This document shows, piece after piece, positions 27,934 through 35,446 of a stretch of DNA of 64,000 bases. Under the pieces are notes generated by a model. It saw nothing but the letters and a program-made list of their open reading frames with translations. It was not told where the DNA came from and searched no databases. Positions within the stretch are counted from its first letter, which is position 1. Each line of letters opens with the position of its first letter. Made by a program: the position numbers and the translations under genes. The DNA comes from Parvibaculum sp039973015 (GTDB lineage Bacteria > Pseudomonadota > Alphaproteobacteria > Parvibaculales > Parvibaculaceae), in the NCBI RefSeq assembly GCF_039973015.1, contig NZ_JBDWLT010000005.1, positions 62,001 to 126,000 of the forward strand. The letters are read 5' to 3'.

Positions 27934-28566
27934 ATGTATTCGGTGAAGGAACTTTTCTACACACTGCAGGGAGAAGGCGCGAATGCCGGGCGCCCCGCGG
28001 TCTTCTGCCGCTTTGCAGGCTGCAATCTCTGGACCGGCCGGGAGCAGGATCGCGCGAACGCGGTCTGCACCTTTTGCGATACGGATTTCGTTGGAACGGA
28101 CGGCGAAGGCGGTGGAAAGTTCGCCAATGCGGATGCTCTTGCGGGCGCTATCGAAGCCGTATGGGCAAGCGGCGTGGCGCATGACCGTTTCGTCGTTTGC
28201 ACCGGCGGCGAGCCCCTGCTGCAACTGGACGCGGCGCTTATCGCCGCTCTTCATGATAAGGGCTTCGAGATTGCGGTCGAGACCAACGGTACGCTCGCGG
28301 CGCCGGACGGCATTGACTGGATCTGCGTCAGCCCCAAGGCCGACGCGGAACTGAAGCAGCTTCGCGGCGACGAGTTGAAGCTCGTCTATCCGCAAGCGAA
28401 AGCACAGCCGGAGCGGTTCGAAGGACTCGACTTCCGGTATTTCTTTCTGCAGCCGATGGATGGCGCAGAAGCGGAGGAGAACACACGCGCGGCGACGGCT
28501 TATTGTCTCGCCCATCCGAAATGGCGGCTCAGCCTCCAGACGCACAAGTTGATCGGTATTCCCTGA
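27934..28566 (+). CDS. queE: 7-carboxy-7-deazaguanine synthase QueE
   Basis: This 210-aa radical-SAM enzyme rearranges 6-carboxytetrahydropterin to 7-carboxy-7-deazaguanine. It opens with YSVKELFYTLQGEGANAGRP, then a cluster-binding motif of the expanded type C-x14-C-x2-C (from CNLWTG to CTFC), which is known for a subset of QueE enzymes. The segment CTGGEPLLQLD is the SAM-binding glycine motif. It starts four bases after the queC stop and overlaps queD as TGATG. Confidence 0.95.
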   Translation: MYSVKELFYTLQGEGANAGRPAVFCRFAGCNLWTGREQDRANAVCTFCDTDFVGTDGEGGGKFANADALAGAIEAVWASGVAHDRFVVCTGGEPLLQLDAALIAALHDKGFEIAVETNGTLAAPDGIDWICVSPKADAELKQLRGDELKLVYPQAKAQPERFEGLDFRYFFLQPMDGAEAEENTRAATAYCLAHPKWRLSLQTHKLIGIP

Positions 28567-28934
28567 TGCGAATCTACAAAGAGTTCTTTTTCGATGCGGC
28601 CCACTTCCTTCCCTATGCGGAGGAAGGTCACCCCAACCGGCGGATGCATGGACATTCATTCCGCGTCGTCGTCTGGCTGTCAGGCAAACCCGACATCTCG
28701 ACGGGCCTCGTGCGTCATTTCGAGGATCTCGAACGCGAAGTCATGGCTGTGCGCGAAAAACTCGACCATCATCTTCTCAACGAAATCGAAGGTCTGGATC
28801 TGCCAACGCTGGAACATATCGCAGCCTGGATATGGCGTGAACTTGCGGCCCCTCTGCCCGAAATCGCACGGGTCGAGATCCATCGGGCGTCTTGCCGGGA
28901 AGGCTGCGTCTATGACGGCCCGGAAGCTGAGTAG
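28566..28934 (+). CDS. queD: 6-carboxytetrahydropterin synthase QueD-like, lacking the usual catalytic cysteine
   Basis: This 122-aa protein of the 6-pyruvoyl-tetrahydropterin synthase family should make 6-carboxytetrahydropterin from dihydroneopterin triphosphate. The zinc histidines are kept: H13 in FDAAHFLP and H28/H30 in RRMHGHSF. The position usually held by the catalytic cysteine (C-x3-HGH) is asparagine, N24, in GHPNRRMHGH. Two other cysteines near the C-terminus (SCREGC) are unlikely substitutes by position. Operon context (between queE and queF) argues strongly for the QueD role. Start overlaps the queE stop by one base. Confidence 0.85.
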   Translation: MRIYKEFFFDAAHFLPYAEEGHPNRRMHGHSFRVVVWLSGKPDISTGLVRHFEDLEREVMAVREKLDHHLLNEIEGLDLPTLEHIAAWIWRELAAPLPEIARVEIHRASCREGCVYDGPEAE

Positions 28935-28944
28935 GAAACACGAG

Positions 28945-29421
28945 ATGGCGAAGGCACCGAAAAAAACTGCGGCGAAAGGCGTCACCCTGCTCGGAACAGC
29001 AACGCCTGTTCCCTCCTCTCCCGAGGATGCGATTCTGGAACGCGTACCCAATCCCCATGCAGACTCGAATTACGTCGCGCGCTTCACCGTTCCCGAATTC
29101 ACTTCCATCTGTCCGGTAACCGGGCAGCCTGACTTCGCGCATCTCGTCATCGACTATGTGCCGGGCAAATGGCTGGTCGAATCCAAATCGCTGAAACTCT
29201 ACATGCAGTCCTTCCGCAATCACGGCGCCTTCCACGAGGACTGCACCGTGGCCATCGGCAAGCGTCTCGCCACGCTTCTCGTCCCGAAATGGATCAGAAT
29301 AGGCGGATACTGGTATCCGCGCGGCGGCATCCCTATCGACGTCTTCTGGCAGAAGGGAAAGCTGCCGGCAGGCGTATGGATCCCGGATCAAGGCGTAGCG
29401 CCCTATCGCGGCCGCGGCTGA
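28945..29421 (+). CDS. queF: NADPH-dependent 7-cyano-7-deazaguanine reductase QueF
   Basis: This 158-aa short-form QueF reduces the nitrile of preQ0 to preQ1. The nucleophilic cysteine is in EFTSICPVTGQPDFAHL, and the family signature continues with LVESKSLKLYMQSFRNHGAFHEDC. It ends the queCEDF operon, so together with a GTP cyclohydrolase encoded elsewhere the operon covers preQ1 synthesis. The ATG at 28945 has AGGA upstream and follows queD by 10 bases. Confidence 0.95.
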   Translation: MAKAPKKTAAKGVTLLGTATPVPSSPEDAILERVPNPHADSNYVARFTVPEFTSICPVTGQPDFAHLVIDYVPGKWLVESKSLKLYMQSFRNHGAFHEDCTVAIGKRLATLLVPKWIRIGGYWYPRGGIPIDVFWQKGKLPAGVWIPDQGVAPYRGRG

Positions 29422-29522
29422 CCGGCCGATTTCCCGCTTTTCAATTAAGTTTTAATTTACGCCCGGATTCTAGTCTGTCAGCCGGGGGAACAGAACGCGG
29501 ATAGCATGAGCCGTCCGCGCGC

Positions 29523-30917
29523 ATGGAGTGTTCCGACGTGCCGCAGAAAAAACGGATGACGGAAAATCCGGAAGCGGATCACGTCAGACGCGAACTGAAT
29601 GCGGCGTTCCACGAGTCGCTTTTCCCTATCTCCATATCTGTCGCGGTCCTGTTCGTGATTTTCGCCGTTGCGCACGCACTCGTACTGCCCGCCGATCTAC
29701 GCCGAGAAATGATCGCCATTGCGCTCGGTAGTGCTGCAATATCTGCGGCGATAGGTTTTGGCGTCAAATCGGGACCTCTGGATATACGTTTTTCTCTCGC
29801 CGCCGGATTTACGCTCGTCGGGTTATGCGTGTTGAACTCGGCCATCCAGATGTATCTGACGGACGATGTGCATCAATCGACCAATTTCGGCCTCCTGCTC
29901 GTCGCCATGGGGCTCTTCTTCCTTTCCCGCTTTCACCTTCTCCTTTCTTTCCTTCTCATCCTGTCTATCTGGCTCGCCTCGGCGTATCTAACCACCGGGT
30001 TCGAGCGTGAAGCCCTCCATTTCAGTTTCATGATGTTCATGGCGATGGCCATGGCCACGCTTGCGCAGGATATCCGTCTCCGCAGCAATCGACGCCTGAT
30101 TGCAATGCGTGCCGATGCCGCCGTGCGCGAGGAAAAGCTGGCGAATGCACTCGCCAAGGCACAGCTTTTTGCCTCCGTTGAACGTGAGAACAAGGCGAAG
30201 ACGGAGTTCCTTGCCAATATGAGTCATGAACTGCGTACGCCGCTCAACGCAATCCTCGGTTTTTCCGAGACCATGCAAAAGGAAATCTTCGGCCCGCTCG
30301 GCAGTCCCCGCTATCTGGGTTACAGCCACGACATCCACAATGCCGGCTCACACCTGCTTTCACTCGTGAATGACATCCTTGATCTTTCGCGCATTGAACT
30401 CGACGGCCTCGCCATCACACCGCACAAGATCGACTTCGCGCGCGTCTGCAACAACTGTCTCGCCATCGTTCGCGGGCGTGCGGAACGAGGAAATGTGAAA
30501 CTCATCTTCGATTCCGTGCCACCCTTCCCGATCATTGAGACCGACGAGCGCCGTCTGAAACAGGTTCTGATCAATCTGCTCAACAATGCGGTGAAGTTCA
30601 CGCCCGCAGGCGGATCGGTCACAATGGAACTGTCGGCAACACCGGATGGTGGCGCGGTTATCCGTATTCGCGATACCGGTATCGGAATGTCGAAAGAAGA
30701 GGTCGAACAGGCACTCACGCCCTTCTGGCAGGCCGATGCCGGGCTCGACCGTGCCTTCGAAGGCGCAGGCCTCGGGCTTGCCCTTGTTACAGAGCTGCTT
30801 CGCATGATGAAAGGCCGCTTCACGCTCGAAAGCGAGCCGGGCGCCGGTACGATAGCGACCGTCACGTTGCCGCGCTCGGTCATCACCCTGCCTGCAAGCG
30901 AAAGCGCGGTGGCCTGA
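29523..30917 (+). CDS. Membrane-bound sensor histidine kinase (PleC/DivJ-like)
   Basis: This 464-aa protein has about six hydrophobic segments in its first 190 residues (from about 33 to 185), a coiled linker (about 190-230), a HisKA domain with NMSHELRTPLNAILGFSE, and an HATPase domain with N-box LINLLNNAVKF and G boxes RDTGIGMS and GAGLGLAL. The HisKA sequence and the following KEIFGPLGSPRYLGYSHDI are of the PleC/DivJ type common in Alphaproteobacteria. No response regulator is adjacent, so it is an orphan; DivK-type partners would be a guess. An in-frame ATG at residue 12 is an alternative start. Confidence 0.88.
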   Translation: MECSDVPQKKRMTENPEADHVRRELNAAFHESLFPISISVAVLFVIFAVAHALVLPADLRREMIAIALGSAAISAAIGFGVKSGPLDIRFSLAAGFTLVGLCVLNSAIQMYLTDDVHQSTNFGLLLVAMGLFFLSRFHLLLSFLLILSIWLASAYLTTGFEREALHFSFMMFMAMAMATLAQDIRLRSNRRLIAMRADAAVREEKLANALAKAQLFASVERENKAKTEFLANMSHELRTPLNAILGFSETMQKEIFGPLGSPRYLGYSHDIHNAGSHLLSLVNDILDLSRIELDGLAITPHKIDFARVCNNCLAIVRGRAERGNVKLIFDSVPPFPIIETDERRLKQVLINLLNNAVKFTPAGGSVTMELSATPDGGAVIRIRDTGIGMSKEEVEQALTPFWQADAGLDRAFEGAGLGLALVTELLRMMKGRFTLESEPGAGTIATVTLPRSVITLPASESAVA

Positions 30918-30928
30918 GCCGTCTTTGT

Positions 30929-32281
30929 CTAAGCTGCCTTGGCCTGTGCGTTGCGAATCGTCTCGTCCTTGTATTTCGACGCATCGGTCGTGTATTCCGC
31001 GTGACCATACTCGACCAGCAGACGATCTATTTTCCTGATCAGGCGGCGGTCCGTCGCCTGGCGGAGCGCGGGAATACGCAACGCAAGCCCATAGAGCTTT
31101 TCCCGTCCGAAAACGAAAATTCCGAGCGCAATGAAGACCGGAAAATCATAGGGCCGCAACTGAACGCCCATGAGCCTGGCCTTGCCCGTCTTGTCGCCGC
31201 GCAGGAAGGCGCGATTGAAATAGACGCGCGCGAATACGCGCTCCAGAGCGTTGAAGATACGGCTCTTGAGCGAGCGATCCGAGGGGAAATAGGCCGCCAT
31301 CGTGGCCCGCACCAGAGCACCGCAGGTTTCGTCGTCATAACCGTCGCGCAACGTCCCCGAATAGACCGCCATCGCCTCGTAAATGCCTTGCGGCGTCGTG
31401 GGCAACAGGTCTTCGGGCAGACCAAGCAACCAGCAGCGATAACGGTTGAATTCCACGAAGGCGCGCTCTGCAGGCGTGAATTCCATGCGTCCTTCGCGGA
31501 TCATCTGGAAGGCAAGCAGGAAGACGGCAATGGTGCCCGCCGGCATCTGGTCCACCTGCGGTACCGGAATGCCATAAGTCGCCACATCCCACGAGCGTCC
31601 GCTCCTGAGAATGTTGTAGCGCACCATGGAATGCATAAGCCGCACCATGGCAGCCGCCTTGAAGCCGGTTCCGAAGCGCTCCAGCGCGCCGGGCAGCGAT
31701 GTAGTTGTAAAGAAGCTCGCCGTCTCCTTGATCCGGCGCACCGCTGTCTCGTGCGACAGCGTGCCGGTCATCGCCATGGGGAGCGCGGAATATTTGTTGA
31801 GGAAGGTCGCCACAAAAGCGCCCCGCACAACGAAGGGCGCGAGATTGGCCGTCGGGTTGCGGCTTACCCGCGCGCCCTCCTCGATCATGCTCATGTCGAT
31901 CCAGTCCGGCGTCGCTTCCATTTCGCGGATGAAGGCGACAAGCTCGCGCGGTGCGTCGGCTACGTTTTCCACGCCCTTGTCGCAAGCCTCGGTCAGCATG
32001 GCAATTAGCCCGCGAAAGCCGTATTCCGGCATCAGCGCCGCATAGGCGTCGGATGTGGCGTCGCCCAGCATCGTATAGGCACGGGCGCGCGCAACGGTTT
32101 CGGGGTTCGAGAGAAGCCGCGTGCGTTCCTTGCGGTCGTTCTCGTTCAGCTGCATGCATGGATCGTCCAGACCCCCCGCAAAGCGCTCCGGCGTGATTGT
32201 GAAATCCACCTTGCCGTACATCTCGGGCAGGTCTTCGCGCTGGGCCGCGACCCGTGCTTCGAGCGCTGTGAGGCTTTCCAT
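30929..32281 (-). CDS. MpaB-like (DUF2236) putative oxygenase
   Basis: This 450-aa protein resembles the DUF2236/MpaB/latex-clearing protein superfamily, haem-containing oxygenases or hydrolases of hydrophobic compounds. Supporting segments are AMVRLMHSMVRYNILRS, PVPQVDQMPAGTIAVFLLAF and FNRYRCWLLGLPEDLLP, which match the family pattern as I remember it. Most of the chain is predicted helical, with a hydrophobic stretch near 390-410. The ATG at 32281 has GGAGG six bases upstream; a TTG at 32293 overlaps that site. It is divergent from a TetR gene with dyads between them. Substrate unknown. Confidence 0.7.
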   Translation of the reverse strand: MESLTALEARVAAQREDLPEMYGKVDFTITPERFAGGLDDPCMQLNENDRKERTRLLSNPETVARARAYTMLGDATSDAYAALMPEYGFRGLIAMLTEACDKGVENVADAPRELVAFIREMEATPDWIDMSMIEEGARVSRNPTANLAPFVVRGAFVATFLNKYSALPMAMTGTLSHETAVRRIKETASFFTTTSLPGALERFGTGFKAAAMVRLMHSMVRYNILRSGRSWDVATYGIPVPQVDQMPAGTIAVFLLAFQMIREGRMEFTPAERAFVEFNRYRCWLLGLPEDLLPTTPQGIYEAMAVYSGTLRDGYDDETCGALVRATMAAYFPSDRSLKSRIFNALERVFARVYFNRAFLRGDKTGKARLMGVQLRPYDFPVFIALGIFVFGREKLYGLALRIPALRQATDRRLIRKIDRLLVEYGHAEYTTDASKYKDETIRNAQAKAA

Positions 32282-32293
32282 CCGTCCCTCCAA

Positions 32294-32326
32294 AACTTAC
32301 GATTCATAAGTTATATTTTGTAAGTT
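32294..32326. promoter_or_regulatory. TAAGTT repeats between the MpaB-like gene and tetR, candidate TetR operator
   Basis: AACTTA (32294-32299) and TAAGTT (32307-32312) form a dyad with a 7-base spacer, and a third TAAGTT follows at 32321-32326, extended to a direct TAAGTTATA repeat. They occupy the 71-base spacer between two divergent starts. Control of both genes by the TetR protein is a reasonable inference. Confidence 0.6.
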
Positions 32327-32352
32327 ATACTCGGGGCGTAATTGGAGCAAGC

Positions 32353-32991
32353 ATGAATCGATCCGCAAAGACCTCTCCAAAGATCACCGGGCCCGTTTCC
32401 CGCCGCCGGATGAGCGTCGAGAAGCGGCGTGAGCAGATCATGGATGCTGTCCGTGACCTCGCGGATGCCGAGGGTTTTCACGCTGTCACGCTCGACCGGG
32501 TGGCCGAAGCCTGCGGGATCACGCGCACCCTCATCTACCAGCAATTCGGCAATCTTTCGGGCCTGCTGCTCGCGATGGTGGACCGGGAGTATGCGCGTGC
32601 CGCCGAAGACTTCGCCAAGGCCGCTTCCCGCACGCCGGTCAAAGGCCAGTCTCGCTATGCGGCGGGCGTGGCGGGCGTCATTGAAGCCGTGGACGCTTCG
32701 CCTGCCACCTGGCGGATGCTGCTCATGCCGAGCCAGGGCGGCCCGCCCGAGCTTTATGAGAGGCTGGAGCAAGCCCGCGACCTGACACAGGAGCATCTGG
32801 CTTCAGCTCTCGCCGCGGGCGGCGTTGACGCGGCAAACACCGCCAATCCCGACCCGGAACTTGCCGTGCGAATGCTTCTTGCCGTGTCGCAGGAGCTTGT
32901 CCACCTCCGGCTCACCCGGCCAAAGACCCACACGCCTGAAAGGCTTGTCGCTCAGGCCGAGTGGCTGATCAAGGTCATGTTCCCGCACTGA
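32353..32991 (+). CDS. TetR family transcriptional regulator
   Basis: This 212-aa protein has a basic N-terminal tail, then the TetR helix-turn-helix (about 22-70: RREQIMDAVRDLADAEGFHAV, RVAEACGITRTLIYQQFGN) and a helical ligand-binding domain. It is divergent from the MpaB-like gene and convergent with the acyl-CoA dehydrogenase gene 18 bases away. The ligand is unknown; a hydrophobic or fatty-acyl compound would suit the neighbours. Confidence 0.9.
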   Translation: MNRSAKTSPKITGPVSRRRMSVEKRREQIMDAVRDLADAEGFHAVTLDRVAEACGITRTLIYQQFGNLSGLLLAMVDREYARAAEDFAKAASRTPVKGQSRYAAGVAGVIEAVDASPATWRMLLMPSQGGPPELYERLEQARDLTQEHLASALAAGGVDAANTANPDPELAVRMLLAVSQELVHLRLTRPKTHTPERLVAQAEWLIKVMFPH

Positions 32992-33009
32992 TCCGGCAGA
33001 AGGCCACTA

Positions 33010-34191
33010 CTAGTGCGACGACTTGGCTGTCCAGTCGCGCTTGATCTTCTTTGCGAGCGACCATTTGTGAACTTCGGTCGGACCGTCATAGATGCGGAAG
33101 GCGCGAATCTCGCGGAACATCTTTTCCACGATCGTATCGCCCGATACGCCCATTCCGCCCATGACCTGCACGCAGCGGTCCGCGATCCGCATCAGCGCTT
33201 CGGAAACGGCGACCTTCGCCATCGAACTTTCCGCCGTGCCGAGCGAGCCCGTATCGAGCACGCTCGCACACCAGTCGATCATCAGTTCGGCCTGTTTCAA
33301 GTCGATCAGGTTTTCCGCCAGCATGAAGCCGACGCCCTCATGGTCGATCAGCGGCTTGCCGAAAGCGTGACGGCGATTGGCGTAGTTCGTTGCGATTTCG
33401 TTTGCCCGGATGCAGCCGCCAAGCCAGCGCATGCAATGCGAAAGGCGCGCGGGGCTCAGTCTGATCTGTGCGTATTTGAAGCCCTCGCCGCTGTCGCCGA
33501 GCATCTGGTCGGCAGGGACGCGCAATTCGTCGATGACAACGGTCGCATGGCCACCCGGCATCGAATTGTCGATTGTATCGAGTACGCGCTCGATACGGAT
33601 CGAGGGGTGCGGCAGGTCGACCAGAAACATGCAGGCGCCATCGTCGCCCTTGGCCATGACGATGCCGACCTTCGCGCCTTCCGCGCCGGTGATGAATGTC
33701 TTGCGCCCATTGATGACCCAGTGATTGCCGTCCTGACGGCAGGTCGTTTTCATCATCGAGGGGTCGGAGCCCGCCCCGCCCTCGTCTGCCGGCTCCGTCA
33801 TGAAGAAAGCGGAACGCGCATCGCCGGAGACAAGCTGCTTGAGAAACCGGCTCTTGATATCGGGGCTGCCGATCTTCCCGAGAAGATACATGTTGCCCTC
33901 ATCCGGCGCGCCCGTGTTGCAGGCAACGGGGCCGAGCGGTGAAAGGCCGGTCATACGCAGAACGAGCGCCGTTTCGAGCTGCGTCAGATGGCTGCCGTCT
34001 TCGAGGATGTGCGGCGTCATGACGCCTGCGGCTCTCGCCTTGTCGCGCAGTTCGGCGACCAGCTCTTCCGTCGGGCCGTGGGCCGTGCAGCGGGGATCTC
34101 GCTCGAAAGGAGCGACCACGTTGCGCACGAATGCCTCGACCTTCGCGGCTATCGCCTCCGCCCTGCCTTCCACTGCCATCGCATTTCCCAT
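33010..34191 (-). CDS. Acyl-CoA dehydrogenase family protein
   Basis: This 393-aa flavoprotein should introduce a 2,3 double bond in an acyl-CoA. FAD/substrate-binding segments include FFMTEPADEGGAGSDPSMMKT, WVINGRKTFITGA and, at the C-terminus, VQVMGGMGVSGDTIVEKMFREIRAFRIYDGPTEVHK-type sequence ending in a long-chain-type FRIYDG motif. The usual glutamate base cannot be assigned confidently. I used the ATG at 34191 with GGAAGAG just upstream; starts at 34230 or 34179 are possible. It is divergent from the enoyl-CoA hydratase gene, which would act next in beta-oxidation. Substrate chain length is unknown. Confidence 0.9.
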   Translation of the reverse strand: MGNAMAVEGRAEAIAAKVEAFVRNVVAPFERDPRCTAHGPTEELVAELRDKARAAGVMTPHILEDGSHLTQLETALVLRMTGLSPLGPVACNTGAPDEGNMYLLGKIGSPDIKSRFLKQLVSGDARSAFFMTEPADEGGAGSDPSMMKTTCRQDGNHWVINGRKTFITGAEGAKVGIVMAKGDDGACMFLVDLPHPSIRIERVLDTIDNSMPGGHATVVIDELRVPADQMLGDSGEGFKYAQIRLSPARLSHCMRWLGGCIRANEIATNYANRRHAFGKPLIDHEGVGFMLAENLIDLKQAELMIDWCASVLDTGSLGTAESSMAKVAVSEALMRIADRCVQVMGGMGVSGDTIVEKMFREIRAFRIYDGPTEVHKWSLAKKIKRDWTAKSSH

Positions 34192-34431
34192 TCTCTTCCG
34201 GCTTGCGCCTCTCCCTGCTGAAATCCCCATATCGCGCGCGCCGCGCCACTTCGATATGATCTCAGGCCTATAGCACAGCTGCGCCCCGACGACGCCACCT
34301 GACCGCCGTACTTTTCGCGCGCCCTTTTGTTACGCAACGTAAAGCAGCACATCTCGCGGCGGTCTTGTTTTCATTCGCAGGCCCGCTAAGACTTGTGCCA
34401 ACGAAACATCAAAAAGCCGGGAGAGAGATAC

Positions 34432-35244
34432 ATGGAAGAGCGTATCAAGACCACCATCACCGATGGCGTGGCCGATGTCCGGCTCGTGCGTGCCGACAAG
34501 ATGAATGCGCTCGACGATGCGATGTTCATGGCGCTGCTGGAAACCGGCGAGAAGCTGAAATCCGACAAGTCCGTGCGCGCCGTCGTCATCTCCGGTGAGG
34601 GCCGTGCTTTCTGCGCCGGTCTCGACATGGGCAATTTCGGCCGCATGGCGAGTGGCGAACGAGAGGCGAACAAGTCGGAAGTCACTGGCCGCCTCGAAGA
34701 GCGCACACATGGCATCGCAAACCGCGCACAATATGCGGCGCTGGTCTGGCGCGATGTGCCCGTGCCCGTGATCGCCGCCGTGCATGGCGTTGCCTTTGGC
34801 GGCGGGTTCCAGGTAGCGCTCGGTGCCGACATGCGCTTCGTCGCGCCCGGTACGCGCTTCTCGGTCATGGAAATCAAATGGGGCCTTGTGCCCGACATGG
34901 CAGGCATGAGCCTGATGCGCAGCCTCGCCCGCGAAGACGTTATCCGCGATCTCACCTATACCGGCCGCATCTTCGAGGCCGACGACGCTCTCGCCTACGG
35001 CTTTGCGACCCGGCTTTGCGACGACCCCTATGCCGATGCACTCGCCACGGCGCGCGAGATTGCCGACAAGAGCCCGTCTGCCATCCGCGCCGCGAAGCGC
35101 ATCCTGAACGCAGTGCCGGACAGCGACGCCGCTTCGATCCTCATGGCGGAGTCGGTTGAGCAGGACAAGCTTATCGGTGGCACCCACCAGAAAGAAGCCA
35201 TCATGGCCAATCTGGAAAAGCGCCGTCCGAAATTCGCGGATTGA
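34432..35244 (+). CDS. Enoyl-CoA hydratase/isomerase (crotonase) family protein
   Basis: This 270-aa crotonase-fold protein probably hydrates 2-enoyl-CoA. The oxyanion-hole segments are present: SGEGRAFCAGLDMGNFG and VHGVAFGGGFQVALGADMRF. The usual hydratase glutamates are not obvious in VPDMAGMSLMRSL, so another crotonase reaction is possible. The ATG at 34432 follows GGGAGAGAG. It is divergent from the acyl-CoA dehydrogenase gene, with a 240-base spacer in which I saw no clear operator. Confidence 0.9.
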   Translation: MEERIKTTITDGVADVRLVRADKMNALDDAMFMALLETGEKLKSDKSVRAVVISGEGRAFCAGLDMGNFGRMASGEREANKSEVTGRLEERTHGIANRAQYAALVWRDVPVPVIAAVHGVAFGGGFQVALGADMRFVAPGTRFSVMEIKWGLVPDMAGMSLMRSLAREDVIRDLTYTGRIFEADDALAYGFATRLCDDPYADALATAREIADKSPSAIRAAKRILNAVPDSDAASILMAESVEQDKLIGGTHQKEAIMANLEKRRPKFAD

Positions 35245-35270
35245 GGCCTTTGCCCAGGGTAGCGCGCTGA

Positions 35271-35301
35271 CCCTGCGGATGAATTGTCTTCGTCCGCAGG
35301 G
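35271..35301 (+). terminator. Hairpin after the enoyl-CoA hydratase gene, possible terminator
   Basis: A 13-bp stem starting CCCTGCGGA and closing TCCGCAGGG, with one G-T pair and a 5-base loop, lies 27 bases after the stop. No T-run follows, so termination may be inefficient or Rho-aided. Confidence 0.45.
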
Positions 35302-35346
35302 GGCTTCACGGCTGCGACAAACAAGCTCATTGGCTCCTTGCCCAAT

Positions 35347-35369
35347 AAGATGCATTAGATATATATCTT
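35347..35369. promoter_or_regulatory. NsrR-like operator upstream of ccoN
   Basis: A 23-bp imperfect palindrome begins AAGATGCAT and ends ATATATCTT, like the NsrR consensus (AAGATG-N11-CATCTT form) as I recall it. It is nested in a wider dyad CAATAAGAT/ATCTTATTG (35343-35373) and lies 77 bases before the ccoN ATG. An Rrf2/NsrR-type gene is 5 kb downstream. No FNR/FixK box (TTGAT-N4-ATCAA) was seen in this spacer. Confidence 0.6.
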
Positions 35370-35446
35370 ATTGAGACGCATTCAGACGCCACGTCCGCAA
35401 TGCGTTTCCGGCCGCTCCTGAAACAAGCACAAGAACTCGATGTCCC

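Noticed and set aside
35245..35446. FNR/FixK box upstream of ccoN
   Set aside because: No TTGAT-N4-ATCAA-like sequence was found; the only strong dyad there is the NsrR-like one.
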